Of a DNA stretch of 64,000 nucleotides, positions 26,290-35,627 are shown piece after piece. The DNA comes from Saccharicrinis sp. Its GTDB lineage: Bacteria > Bacteroidota > Bacteroidia > Bacteroidales > Marinilabiliaceae. Position 1 is the stretch's first letter; every line of letters begins with the position of its first letter. Location: the NCBI GenBank assembly GCA_024635555.1, contig JAGXIO010000081.1, positions 1 to 64,000 of the forward strand. Reading direction: 5' to 3'. Under the pieces are notes generated by a model. It saw only the letters and a program-made list of their open reading frames with translations, did not search any database and had not been told where the DNA came from. The translations under genes and the position numbers were made by a program.

Positions 26290-27270
26290 ATGATGACAAA
26301 AATATTAAACTGGGGAATAATAGGTTGCGGCAACGTTACAGAAAAAAAAAGTGGACCAGCATTCAACAAAGTCAACAACGCTAAGTTAATGGCAGTTATG
26401 CGGCGCAACGGCGATAAAGCTAAAGACTATGCACAACGCCATAAGGTACCTCATTATTATACCGATGCCAACCAGCTCATCAATTCACCCGAAGTAAATG
26501 CCATATATGTTGCGACTCCCCCATCCACTCATGCCCAGTATGCTATAGCAGCTATGCGTGCCGGCAAACCAGTGTATGTAGAAAAACCCATGGCCGCCAC
26601 CTATGCCCAATGCATTGAAATGAACAAAGTGTCTGAAGAAACCGGTGTGCCCTTGTTTGTGGCATACTACAGGCGCACACTACCTGGCTTTTTAAAAGTA
26701 AAGGAACTTATCGACGAAAAAGCAATAGGCGCCATACTATCGGCAAACATACGCCTAACCCGACCAGCAAACGATGACGAAAAAAACAATGCATGGCGCG
26801 TGGATCCATCAGTTGCAGGAGGAGGAATTTTTTATGATCTGGCATCACATCAACTCGACCTCATGGATTTTTTACTTGGCCCAATAACAGAAGCTTCAGG
26901 TTTTGCTGCCAATAACAATGCATGGTACAATGCGGAGGACACGGTGGGTGCATGTTTTAAATTTGCTTGCGGAGCCATAGGTACAGGTATGTGGAGCTTT
27001 GTAACCCATAACGAGGGCGCCCACGACAGTATAGAAATCATTGGCACACAGGGTAGCTTAAAATTTAGTTGTTTTATACCAGACCCCATAGTGCTTTTAA
27101 AAGATAGCGGTTCAACAGAATATCCTTATCTTAATCCGGAAAACATTCAGTACAACCTTATAAAACAAGTTTCCGAAAATATATTGGAAGGGAAAAAATG
27201 TTTCAGCGATGGCATTTCGGCCGCAAGAACCAATAAAATAATGGAGCAAATAATACAAACCAAGCATTGA
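26290..27270 (+). CDS. Gfo/Idh/MocA-family oxidoreductase
   Basis: A 326-residue NAD(P)-dependent sugar dehydrogenase-like protein. The Rossmann start is WGIIGCGNVTEKKSGPAF, followed by INSPEVNAIYVATPPSTHAQYA and the EKP motif VYVEKPMAATYAQC, with the dinucleotide-fold half ending near residue 120. The C-terminal alpha/beta domain has GGGIFYDLASHQLDLMDFLLGP. Family members oxidise or reduce hydroxyls of sugars, inositols or biliverdin; the substrate here is unknown. Two adjacent Met codons make the exact start uncertain by one residue. It is followed after 11 bp by the sensor kinase gene and is probably co-transcribed with it. Confidence 0.9.
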   Translation: MMTKILNWGIIGCGNVTEKKSGPAFNKVNNAKLMAVMRRNGDKAKDYAQRHKVPHYYTDANQLINSPEVNAIYVATPPSTHAQYAIAAMRAGKPVYVEKPMAATYAQCIEMNKVSEETGVPLFVAYYRRTLPGFLKVKELIDEKAIGAILSANIRLTRPANDDEKNNAWRVDPSVAGGGIFYDLASHQLDLMDFLLGPITEASGFAANNNAWYNAEDTVGACFKFACGAIGTGMWSFVTHNEGAHDSIEIIGTQGSLKFSCFIPDPIVLLKDSGSTEYPYLNPENIQYNLIKQVSENILEGKKCFSDGISAARTNKIMEQIIQTKH

Positions 27271-27281
27271 TTAAACTACCG

Positions 27282-30200
27282 ATGTATCTAATCAATAAAT
27301 TATTTATAATCTTGATATTAGTTTGCCTTCCTCGGGTAGCTTTAGCACAAATTGTTAACTACCATGGGGCACCTGACATCCAAAATTTCGATCCAAACAT
27401 TGAAACGGGTGGCAAATATATATGGGCTGTATGTCAGGATAAAAGGGGTGTGCTATTTTTTGGCGATGGAGAGGGAGTTATAGAATATGACGGAACCTCC
27501 TGGCGAAGACATCCAGTACCCAATAATTCGGCAGTAAAAAGTTTGGCCACAGATTCCACAGGAACTATATATGTTGGTGGAAATAATGATTTCGGATATT
27601 TGAAACCGGATTCTGTTGGTTCTTTAAAATATCATTCGTTAAATCACCTAGTACCGGGCAACACCCCTTTTTATCGTAGTGTTTGGGAAATTTTTATTAC
27701 AGAACAAGGCGTATATTATATTTGTCAGAATAAAATATTTAGGCTTGTAAGCGGCAATGTAGAAGTTATTGCGGTCGATTTGGAACCCGTTTGTGCAGCC
27801 TATGCCAACGGCACTATTTATGTTGTTGACAAAACGATGGGTATGGTCACTATCGATGGCAACCAATTAACACCTTTGCCAAATTACAATGTTGAATATC
27901 TGCGAAAATATGGCTATTTCTTTGTTAACCCTATCTCGGCTGATGAAGTGGTTATATCCTTTAGCAGAAGGGATCATATTTATAAATACAACACGTCCTC
28001 TCACAAATTAGACACCATAGCACTACCCAAACAGACCGCACTGTTTTTACAAAACAACTTTGGATTCGATGTGCTATATTTAGACAATGGCACAATAGCT
28101 TTCAGCACCTCAATGTCTGGCATTGCCATTTTAAACACAAACTGGGAAATAATCAGCATCATTAACGAGGAGCGAAATTTAATATCTAACTCCATACACT
28201 CCTTATTTGCAGATAAAGATAAAAACCTTTGGGCACTCCATAAAAAAGGCATTTCACGCATTGACATTAGTTACCCAGCTCTATTTTATGGTAAACGGCA
28301 AGGAATTGAAGCCAACGTAACAGCAACTGCGGTGCACAATGGAATTCAATATATAGGTACCGAGGATAAATGCTTTTACTTGCCACCATACCAATTAAGT
28401 TTGAAAGACGATAACCATAAAGCTTTACAAATAAACAAACTCAATGATGCCCATCAGTTTCTTGATGTAAATGGGCACCTGCTCCTTTGCAACTGGATGT
28501 CTCTTTCTGAAATAAATAAAAATATCGCACACCGCATATACAGCGAAAGGGAAAGAATTTATTGCGCTGCCTACGACCAACGTTATCCAAATAAAATAGC
28601 ATTAGGACAAAATGACAAAGTAGTGATTTGCACTTTTAAGGATAGCGGAATCAATAATCCTATTGAATTGATAAGCACGTTTAATATTGACGATAAACTC
28701 AGTCAAATCAGGTCCATGGTTTTTGACAACGAAGGTAAGCTATGGCTCGCATCGTACAACGAAGGTATTACTTGTGTAAAATTTAATAGCGATGATTTAA
28801 AGGATTATACCATTCTCCGGTTTTCGGAAGATAATGGTCTCCCTAGGGAAATTCAGGAGGCATTCGTAAATAATTTTAATGGCAATATTAATATATTTAC
28901 ATCAAAGGGGGTATACAAGCCCATATCGGCTAAAAACGGCCTTGGGGAACAATCTTTCCTATTTACCCACGACACTCGCTGGGGTAACACGTTTACCCGT
29001 GATTCGTGCGGAATAAAAATAGCCAGACAAATAAACAAGAACCAATTTTTTATCCTTAGTGATAAGATAGGCATATTAACATTTACCCAAGACTCAGCCG
29101 TACTTGAGTACAAACCGTTTCTTAAACTTAAAAATATAAGTTCAGTTTCTATCACAGACAATAGATACATCAACTTTGGTGGACCAGGGTATTTAGGTGT
29201 ATATGATACCTGGAGTAAAAAAGACGTTGATAAATCTTTTAATGTACTCATCCGAAAAGTAAGTATTTTGCCCAACGACTCGCTTTTATTCAACGGGTCT
29301 TATCTTGCTTCCGATGGCAAAAGTGTGGTGCTTTCACAATCCAATGACTATATCCCAGTTTTAGACAAAAGGTTTAACTCCTTGAAATTTAATTTCAGCG
29401 CCAATTACCTCGAGTCGCCGCATCGAAACCAATATAGGTATATGATAGAGGGTTTTGATAAAGATTGGAGCAGCTGGTCAACTGAGCCATCTGCCACCTA
29501 CACCAATATACCCTATGGAACCTATACTTTTAAAGTTATGGGTAAAAATGTTTACGACATGCAAAGCCCAGTTAGCACTTATAAATTTAACATCATGCCC
29601 GCATGGTATCAAACCAAATGGGCATACCTACTGTATTTTTTAATAAGCGTATTATTTATCCTGCTTATTGCTAAGTTGTACAGTCGTAACTTAAGCCGAC
29701 AAAATTTAAAACTAGAAAAATTGGTAAAAATTCGTACCATCGAACTACAGGACTCTGTGGATAAGTTAAAGGATACGCAATCGAGCCTTATGCAGCAGGA
29801 AAAAATGGCTTCGTTGGGTATTTTAACGGCAGGTGTGGCTCACGAAATCAACAACCCACTAAACTATATTCTAGGTGGATACACCGGATTGCAGGCATAT
29901 TTTGAGGAAAAAAAAGAGCTGGATGAAGACATAGAGATACTTTTAAACAGCATAAAAACTGGCGTGGACAGGGCGGCAGAGATTGTTTCTGGGTTAAACC
30001 AGTTCAGCAGAACTAGAAAAAACCTCGACGAACAATGTGATATACATTCTATCCTGGACAACAGTATATTAATGATTCAACATTTATTGAATAACCGCAT
30101 AGAACTAATAAAGAATTTACACGCCGAATCATCCTTCGTTATGGGTAACGTTGGGCAGCTTCATCAGGTTTTTATCAATATTTTGATTAATGCCTGCCAA

Positions 30201-30473
30201 GCTATACCTAATTCGGGAACTATAAGGGTTACCACAGGAGTTAGAGGAGACCAAATAAAAATTATAATATTTGACAATGGTGTGGGTATCGAACAAAAAA
30301 ATCTTGCAAAAATTACGGATCCCTTTTTCACCACCAAAGAAGCGGGACAGGGAACTGGTTTAGGACTTTATATCAGTTATAAGATTGTGAAGGAACACAA
30401 AGGAAAATTGTCAATTAGGTCGAAGCCGGGAGAAGGAACGCATGTTACTATTTCGCTTCCCGTTGCCAAATAA
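27282..30473 (+). CDS. Orphan sensor histidine kinase with periplasmic beta-propeller
   Basis: A 1063-residue protein. The ATG at 27282 begins a signal peptide (MYLINKLFIILILVCLPRVALA); an upstream in-frame TTG at 27267 overlaps the preceding gene. Residues about 22-690 form a two-component-regulator propeller (for example WAVCQDKRGVLFFGDGEGV), about 705-770 a Y_Y_Y domain (YRYMIEGFDKDWSSWS), and about 780-800 a membrane helix (WAYLLYFLISVLFILLIAKL). The kinase core follows: GVAHEINNPLNYIL with phospho-acceptor His854, then N-box NILINACQAI, DNGVGI and GTGLGLYISYKI. Unlike hybrid PUL regulators it has no receiver or AraC output domain, and no response regulator gene is nearby. Confidence 0.92.
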   Translation: MYLINKLFIILILVCLPRVALAQIVNYHGAPDIQNFDPNIETGGKYIWAVCQDKRGVLFFGDGEGVIEYDGTSWRRHPVPNNSAVKSLATDSTGTIYVGGNNDFGYLKPDSVGSLKYHSLNHLVPGNTPFYRSVWEIFITEQGVYYICQNKIFRLVSGNVEVIAVDLEPVCAAYANGTIYVVDKTMGMVTIDGNQLTPLPNYNVEYLRKYGYFFVNPISADEVVISFSRRDHIYKYNTSSHKLDTIALPKQTALFLQNNFGFDVLYLDNGTIAFSTSMSGIAILNTNWEIISIINEERNLISNSIHSLFADKDKNLWALHKKGISRIDISYPALFYGKRQGIEANVTATAVHNGIQYIGTEDKCFYLPPYQLSLKDDNHKALQINKLNDAHQFLDVNGHLLLCNWMSLSEINKNIAHRIYSERERIYCAAYDQRYPNKIALGQNDKVVICTFKDSGINNPIELISTFNIDDKLSQIRSMVFDNEGKLWLASYNEGITCVKFNSDDLKDYTILRFSEDNGLPREIQEAFVNNFNGNINIFTSKGVYKPISAKNGLGEQSFLFTHDTRWGNTFTRDSCGIKIARQINKNQFFILSDKIGILTFTQDSAVLEYKPFLKLKNISSVSITDNRYINFGGPGYLGVYDTWSKKDVDKSFNVLIRKVSILPNDSLLFNGSYLASDGKSVVLSQSNDYIPVLDKRFNSLKFNFSANYLESPHRNQYRYMIEGFDKDWSSWSTEPSATYTNIPYGTYTFKVMGKNVYDMQSPVSTYKFNIMPAWYQTKWAYLLYFLISVLFILLIAKLYSRNLSRQNLKLEKLVKIRTIELQDSVDKLKDTQSSLMQQEKMASLGILTAGVAHEINNPLNYILGGYTGLQAYFEEKKELDEDIEILLNSIKTGVDRAAEIVSGLNQFSRTRKNLDEQCDIHSILDNSILMIQHLLNNRIELIKNLHAESSFVMGNVGQLHQVFINILINACQAIPNSGTIRVTTGVRGDQIKIIIFDNGVGIEQKNLAKITDPFFTTKEAGQGTGLGLYISYKIVKEHKGKLSIRSKPGEGTHVTISLPVAK

Positions 30474-30554
30474 GGCGATACGTTAAGTTATATATTTAGT
30501 AGAGTTGACCTTTAAATAAAGCCGTCCGTAATTTCAATCGATTGTTAGACTTTA

Positions 30555-30600
30555 CCTGCCAGCCTGCAAGCTGGGATAATAACTGCCGGCAGGCTGGCGG
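30555..30600. repeat. GCCAGCCTGC inverted repeat (REP-like)
   Basis: GCCAGCCTGC (30558-30567) is exactly complementary to GCAGGCTGGC (30589-30598), with GGGATAATAA between. A related fragment, GGCAGGCTAGGATAATA, is at 36652-36668. The remaining part of 30474-30770 shows no gene. Confidence 0.5.
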
Positions 30601-30770
30601 GGACATTAGACTAATTTACAAGATGCTCTAATTTAATAGTTTAGCACACTTGAGCTGTTTTGTCAATCATTTTGTTATCACTGTCTTACGGAATGTAAAC
30701 GAACAATTATAATGTTATTGCTACCCAAAATAGCAGTGCATACTTATTTTACCCCCAAACACTTACCCAT

Positions 30771-31994
30771 TTGAACGACATATTTATTTTTAACCCCACG
30801 GGAGAAATGGCTATAGCCAATGGATTGTTAAGCTATATGCCTCCCAAGTCGCTTATACAGTTCGAAAAAGATTTGGCTTTTCTCCCCTCCTTTTTTGCGA
30901 TGGAAGGAGATATTGTAATTACCCCTGAACTCCCCAATTCCAGTTTTGTGGAGCAATGGCATAAGCTGGGACTTCCAATAATGCGCTATGCCGATACACT
31001 AAAAAACCTTGAAAAAGCCTATAAACATATCAAACCCTGGAGTTGGACACCGGCAATGCATCACAAAACAAAGCATTTGAAACAATACGGAAATACATCT
31101 TTTAAACAATCGCCCAATTTTACATGGCAACCAAGTAATAGATGTTTTTTCAGCCGCGAAACTACCAATACGGTTCAACGATATCTTTGTCAGGAAAACA
31201 CAGATGAAAACTTTATTGCCCTTGAAACACCAGCCCTGAGTTTTACCAGTTTGGACGAGTTTAATACCTGGTTTGCCCATCAAGATGCCGTCATCCTTAA
31301 AATGCCCTGGAGCTCCTCGGGCAGAGGTATTCATGTGATTGACCCATCTAAGGGACTCAATGCAAATTACCAATGGATACAAGGAGCAATAAAGCAACAA
31401 GGCTTTATTACCGCTGAACCTTTGCTGGACAAGGTATTTGATTTCTCCTTTCAATTCAATTTGAAACAGGACGGAGAGATAGTTTTTACGGGGATATCCT
31501 ACTCCATAAACGATGACAAACAGCACTTTATTGGTGGCAACATAAACTGGCCTCACCACAAGGACGAAATAAGTGAGTTTTTAAGTCCTACGTATATTAA
31601 CTTGGCAGCCAAGCAATTAATACAAGCGCTGCGTAAAGTTGAACCGCATCATCATTACGAAGGGCCTATTGGCATCGACGCTATTATTTATAAAAACCTT
31701 GACGGCTATTTAAAAACACATCCATGTATAGATATCAATTGGCGATATAATATGGGCTTGGTAAATATTGCATTGCCCAAATTTGTGCATAGCCGTTCCT
31801 ATGGCATGTGGAAAATATCTTCCTTTTCCTTGGATGGATGGAACAACTTTATAAAACAGAACCAAACATCAAAACCCCTAATTATAGCTAATGGTAAAAT
31901 AGTTAGCGGTTTTATACCTATAACGCCGCCAAGCTCACAAGCCAGATTTGGGGTTTGGATGGAAGTTTGGGAAAAACCGCTCATGCAGGCATAA
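30771..31994 (+). CDS. ATP-grasp-like protein of unknown function
   Basis: A 407-residue cytosolic protein with a TTG start at 30771; no ATG precedes NDIFIFNPTGEMAIANG, which looks like the true N-terminus. The middle (about residues 165-300) has ATP-grasp hallmarks: VILKMPWSSSGRGIHVI resembles the Lys plus glycine-rich loop, and the end of the core has GPIGIDAIIY followed by the acidic/Asn metal site in CIDINWRYNMG. ATP-grasp enzymes ligate a carboxylate to an amine or thiol through an acyl-phosphate. No exact family is recognised. It precedes a glycosyltransferase and an outer-membrane protein on the same strand, so a surface-polymer role is possible but unproven. Confidence 0.65.
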   Translation: MNDIFIFNPTGEMAIANGLLSYMPPKSLIQFEKDLAFLPSFFAMEGDIVITPELPNSSFVEQWHKLGLPIMRYADTLKNLEKAYKHIKPWSWTPAMHHKTKHLKQYGNTSFKQSPNFTWQPSNRCFFSRETTNTVQRYLCQENTDENFIALETPALSFTSLDEFNTWFAHQDAVILKMPWSSSGRGIHVIDPSKGLNANYQWIQGAIKQQGFITAEPLLDKVFDFSFQFNLKQDGEIVFTGISYSINDDKQHFIGGNINWPHHKDEISEFLSPTYINLAAKQLIQALRKVEPHHHYEGPIGIDAIIYKNLDGYLKTHPCIDINWRYNMGLVNIALPKFVHSRSYGMWKISSFSLDGWNNFIKQNQTSKPLIIANGKIVSGFIPITPPSSQARFGVWMEVWEKPLMQA

Positions 31995-32114
31995 TCGCAG
32001 TGTTAATAATTTGCACATAGCAGCGTACAACAAATTTGTTTTTGAGGATACTGAACATTTGCTTTTTTTATTAAAATAACGCACTTTTACCAACCATTTT
32101 ATAAAAGTAGAATA

Positions 32115-32864
32115 ATGACCGTTTCTATTATAACCGCCACCTACAACGCCGGCAACACATTGGAAAGTGCCATACTTTCGGTTATCAACCAAACCCATCC
32201 CCATATAGAATATATCCTAATTGACGGCGGTTCAACCGACCAAACACTCACCATTGTCGAAACCTACAAACCTTTCATCCATCATTTTGTTTCGGAACCC
32301 GATAAAGGCATATACGATGCCCTAAACAAAGGTATAAAAATGGCCACTGGCGATGTGATAGGTTTTTTACATGCCGACGACCTGTTGGATGATGACACCA
32401 CGGTGCAAAATATAGTGGAGGAATTTGAAAGGACAAAGGCCGATGCCATCTATGGAGATTTGGAGTATGTGCAATTTCAAAATCCGGAAAAAGTAGTCCG
32501 ATACTGGCAAAGCAAAGCCTATAAGCCTACACTGTTAAAGACAGGCTGGATGCCACCTCATCCTACCTTGTTTCTTAAAAGCTTTGTATTTAAAGAGATA
32601 GGTGGTTTTAAACTCAATTTTAAAATTGCTGCCGATTACGATTTTATTCTACGTTTTTTTTCGAACGGCACTTACTTTGCCGAATACGTTCCCATGGTAA
32701 TAACCCGCATGAGGGTGGGTGGCACAAGTAATAAAAGCCTTAAAAATATCCTTATAAAATCGAAAGAAGACTTGCGGGCACTCAAACAAAATAAGGCTGG
32801 CAACGTATTATCCCTACTTTGGAAAAATCTTTCTAAATTGCCTCAATTTTTAAAGCGTAATTAA
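32115..32864 (+). CDS. Family 2 glycosyltransferase
   Basis: A 249-residue GT-A fold enzyme. It opens with VSIITATYNAGNTLESAILS and has YILIDGGSTDQTL, the donor-binding DXD-like motif FLHADDLL (about residues 76-83), and the acceptor region GWMPPHPTLFLK and AADYDFILRFF. It resembles WcaA/WcaE-type transferases of exopolysaccharide or LPS synthesis. No membrane helix is seen. It lies 10 bp upstream of the outer-membrane protein gene, so the two are likely one transcription unit. Confidence 0.9.
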   Translation: MTVSIITATYNAGNTLESAILSVINQTHPHIEYILIDGGSTDQTLTIVETYKPFIHHFVSEPDKGIYDALNKGIKMATGDVIGFLHADDLLDDDTTVQNIVEEFERTKADAIYGDLEYVQFQNPEKVVRYWQSKAYKPTLLKTGWMPPHPTLFLKSFVFKEIGGFKLNFKIAADYDFILRFFSNGTYFAEYVPMVITRMRVGGTSNKSLKNILIKSKEDLRALKQNKAGNVLSLLWKNLSKLPQFLKRN

Positions 32865-32874
32865 CATACCTATC

Positions 32875-34488
32875 ATGAAGCTATTCTGCGCCACAATAAT
32901 TCTGATTTCGACCTTGCTACTTTTCGGTAATCCTATTTCTGCACAAAAAATAAGCTATTACAACAATCCGGATTTCAACCCCTTTGGAAGTGTGATTTAC
33001 TGTCCCGGAACCAACATCCATACTTCGGTGCACTCCTATAACATGAAAAGCATTTATGCACTCACTAATGTGGATTCACTATTGTACGATGGATTAAAGG
33101 TGCCCGCAGGTAAGCTTAATTTTTGGCAAAGAATTTTTCATGATGATTTATTAAAATGGGAAGATAAGGACGTTAGCATAAAAATAAACCCGCTATTCGA
33201 TTTTGGCGTGGGCAAAGAGCTGGAAGAAGGTAAAAGCACCTGGAATAATACGCGGGGCATTTTTATAGAGGGCACCTTGGGCAAACACTTTTATTTTTAT
33301 ACTGATTTTCTAGAAAACCAGTCGGCCTTCCCTAATTACATGGATGATTTTGTGCAGGAACGAAAAGTAGTTCCAGGCCAAGGGAAGAGCAAAACTTTTG
33401 GGCAAAACAACCATGATTACGCACAATCCACCGGTTTTATATCCTTTAATCCTGCTAAGTGGTTCAATATTCAGCTGGGCAATGGCAAGCACTTTATAGG
33501 CGATGGATACCGTTCATTACTCCTTTCTGATAATTCGTTCAGTTATCCTTATCTGAAATTCACTGCCGACTTTAACAAAGTACACTATCACGTGATGTGG
33601 GCTCAGCATCGTGACTTAAATATAGACCCTGCATTGGAAAGTAACGATGCTCGATATCTGGAAAAATACTCCGCCTCGCATTATCTTACCGTAAATATAG
33701 GTCAACGCCTTTCGGTGGGTGCTTTTGAAAGTGTGGTGTGGGCCGCTCAAGACACCATGGGACAGCGAAATTTTGACCTGTCGTACCTCAATCCCATCAT
33801 TTTCTTTCGACCCGTTGAATATTCGTTGGGCTCACCCGATAACATGACAATGGGCTTGAATGCCAAATATATTGTGGGTAACAACAGTGCTCTTTACGGT
33901 CAGTTTGTTATGGGCGAGTTTAAGTTTGACGAAGTATTTTCCGGCAACAAGTGGTGGGCCAACAAGCAAGGTTTTCAAATAGGTTTTAAGAGCTTTAATA
34001 TGCTGGGCATTAACAAACTCGACTTCCTGACCGAATATAACCAGGTTAGACCTTACACCTACTCGCACCGCGAAACCATAACCAATTACGGACATTATAA
34101 TCAGGAGCTGGCGCATCCACTTGGAGCCAACTTCCGCGAAAGTGTTACCAAGATTAAATACCAGTACCGCCGTATTGTTTTTAATGGCGAGGTAATGGTG
34201 GCTATGTATGGCAAAGATTCCGATGACAACATTAGCTATGGCAAAAATATTTATCAAAACAACCAAAAACGTCCGGGTGATTATGGGCATACCATTGGCC
34301 AAGGACTCAAAACCAATCTATTATATGCCGAAGGCAGCGTAAGTTATTTAATCAACCCCCGCAATAATTTTAATATTGCCGGCGGTATCCGCATCCGCAA
34401 AGAGCCGAACGACATGGAAACCAAGAACACCCAACAAGTATGGTTTGCCATACGAACATCAATAAAAAGTATTTATACCGATTTTTAA
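32875..34488 (+). CDS. Wzi/RemB-like outer-membrane beta-barrel protein
   Basis: A 537-residue protein with a signal peptide (MKLFCATIILISTLLLFGNPISAQ). The remainder is rich in aromatic and amphipathic strands with FDFGVGKELEEGKSTWNNTRG, LGNGKHFIGDGYRSLLLSDN and SYPYLKFTADFNKVHYHVMW. The GDGYRSLLLSD and Y-F...F.K..Y pattern recalls the capsule-assembly Wzi family and the RemB gliding proteins of Flavobacteriia. It would sit in the outer membrane and bind or anchor a surface polysaccharide or adhesin. No other gliding gene is nearby. The family call is by pattern memory. Confidence 0.65.
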   Translation: MKLFCATIILISTLLLFGNPISAQKISYYNNPDFNPFGSVIYCPGTNIHTSVHSYNMKSIYALTNVDSLLYDGLKVPAGKLNFWQRIFHDDLLKWEDKDVSIKINPLFDFGVGKELEEGKSTWNNTRGIFIEGTLGKHFYFYTDFLENQSAFPNYMDDFVQERKVVPGQGKSKTFGQNNHDYAQSTGFISFNPAKWFNIQLGNGKHFIGDGYRSLLLSDNSFSYPYLKFTADFNKVHYHVMWAQHRDLNIDPALESNDARYLEKYSASHYLTVNIGQRLSVGAFESVVWAAQDTMGQRNFDLSYLNPIIFFRPVEYSLGSPDNMTMGLNAKYIVGNNSALYGQFVMGEFKFDEVFSGNKWWANKQGFQIGFKSFNMLGINKLDFLTEYNQVRPYTYSHRETITNYGHYNQELAHPLGANFRESVTKIKYQYRRIVFNGEVMVAMYGKDSDDNISYGKNIYQNNQKRPGDYGHTIGQGLKTNLLYAEGSVSYLINPRNNFNIAGGIRIRKEPNDMETKNTQQVWFAIRTSIKSIYTDF

Positions 34489-34525
34489 GGGGGTCACTTG
34501 TAAATTTCATGCTGAATCTGCCCAG

Positions 34526-34730
34526 CAAAGGGCTGAAAGCCCGTTCTGTAACAGCCTATGGCGTTTGCCATAGGTATTGCGTAAAGCGCAAACAAGGGCT
34601 GAAAGCCAGGCCTGTATTGCATCTCCCCGTAGTGATAAATTACAGATCGGGCTTTCAGCCCTCAATTACATCCCATGCCTTACCTATGGCTGGCGCCATA
34701 GGTTGCAACAGGTTGCTCTTACAGAGCTTT
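34526..34730. repeat. RAYT-flanking repeat, copy 1 (about 205 bp)
   Basis: A near-identical copy lies at 35416-35619. Hairpins inside: CCTATGGC/GCCATAGG (34555-34574), TTGCG/CGCAA (about 34577-34591), a second CCTATGGC/GCCATAGG (34683-34702), and GGGCTGAAAGCCCG (34530-34543) facing CGGGCTTTCAGCCC (34648-34661). It is non-coding and directly downstream of the RemB/Wzi-like gene. Confidence 0.9.
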
Positions 34731-34750
34731 GAGCTTTCAGCACCTATCTT

Positions 34751-35197
34751 CTAATCCCATACATATCTCTCATCATAATCAATCCCGTATTCCCTAAAAA
34801 ACAATCTCATTTCATCCTTAAATGTAGTTTTATCATGATGACTTGGTTGATTCTGAATATATCTTTTCACAACATCAACCTTTGAAGCACTAACCGAAAA
34901 AATACCATATCCTCGTTGCCAACTAAAACCATCGACCCCTTTTTCCTTTATGAGTTTAGAAGATGGGGTCTTTACGTTTGAAACTAAATCAGACATAGTG
35001 AGAGTTCGGGGAAGTGTGCATAAAATATGGACATGATCCGGATTAACATATAACTCAAAAGTAAATGATCCAATATTACTCAATACAGTAACAAAATACG
35101 CTTGTACCTCCATACGGATATCCTCGGATATAAACGCTTCTGCATTCTTTGTCGAAAACACAACGTGAATGTAAACTTTGGCTAATGATTGCGACAT
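34751..35197 (-). CDS. REP-associated / IS200-like Y1 transposase (RAYT-like)
   Basis: A 148-residue single-domain HUH nuclease (Y1_Tnp). The metal-binding HUH motif is NPDHVHIL (His55, His57) and the catalytic tyrosine is Tyr113 in KRYIQNQPSHH. The protein ends with the usual YGIDYDERYVWD tail. Y1 enzymes nick and join single-stranded DNA at hairpins. Here the gene lies between two direct copies of a hairpin-rich repeat, with no accessory tnpB, which is the layout of a REP-associated tyrosine transposase rather than of an active IS605. It looks intact. Confidence 0.88.
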   Translation of the reverse strand: MSQSLAKVYIHVVFSTKNAEAFISEDIRMEVQAYFVTVLSNIGSFTFELYVNPDHVHILCTLPRTLTMSDLVSNVKTPSSKLIKEKGVDGFSWQRGYGIFSVSASKVDVVKRYIQNQPSHHDKTTFKDEMRLFFREYGIDYDERYVWD

Positions 35198-35330
35198 AAC
35201 ATATAGTTTTAGAAATTTTACATGCTCTTAAATTTACCGTTTTATATTATGTAACCCACAAATTGCGTAGTAAATCTTTAAAATACTTTATTAAGCCGAG
35301 TGCCTAAAAATCTTTATTTCCCATCAAACG

Positions 35331-35405
35331 TTGGGTTGCAGCCTGGCAACCATAGGTAAAAGCTACCCGGCACAGGGCAGAAAGCTATCCCGTTATATTC
35401 GTCAC
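35331..35405. repeat. Degenerate partial copy of the RAYT repeat
   Basis: GTTGCAGCCTGGCAACCATAGGTAAAAGC resembles the reverse complement of the repeat's right part, and GGGCAGAAAGCTATCCCGTTAT resembles its GGGCTGAAAGCCCGTTCTG start. This suggests an older, eroded unit next to copy 2. The rest of 35198-35330 shows nothing I can name. Confidence 0.45.
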
Positions 35406-35415
35406 CTGTAACAGG

Positions 35416-35619
35416 CAAAGGGCTGAAAGCCCGTTCTGTAACAGCCTATGGCGTTAGCCATAGGTATTGCGCGAAGCGCAAACAAGGGCTGAAAGCCAGG
35501 CCTGTATTGTATCTCTCCGTAGTGATAAATTACAGATCGGGCTTTCAGCCCTCAATTACACCCATGCCTTACCTATGGCTGGCGCCATAGGCTGCAACAG
35601 GTTGCTCTTACAGAGCTTT
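35416..35619. repeat. RAYT-flanking repeat, copy 2 (about 204 bp)
   Basis: Same orientation as copy 1, about 890 bp away, differing at only a few positions and one deleted T. Several differences are in hairpin loops or keep pairing: GTTT becomes GTTA in the loop at 35445-35464, and TTGCG-TAAAG-CGCAA becomes TTGCGC-GAA-GCGCAA. It ends 8 bp before the hemH stop. Confidence 0.9.
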
Positions 35620-35627
35620 CACACTGT

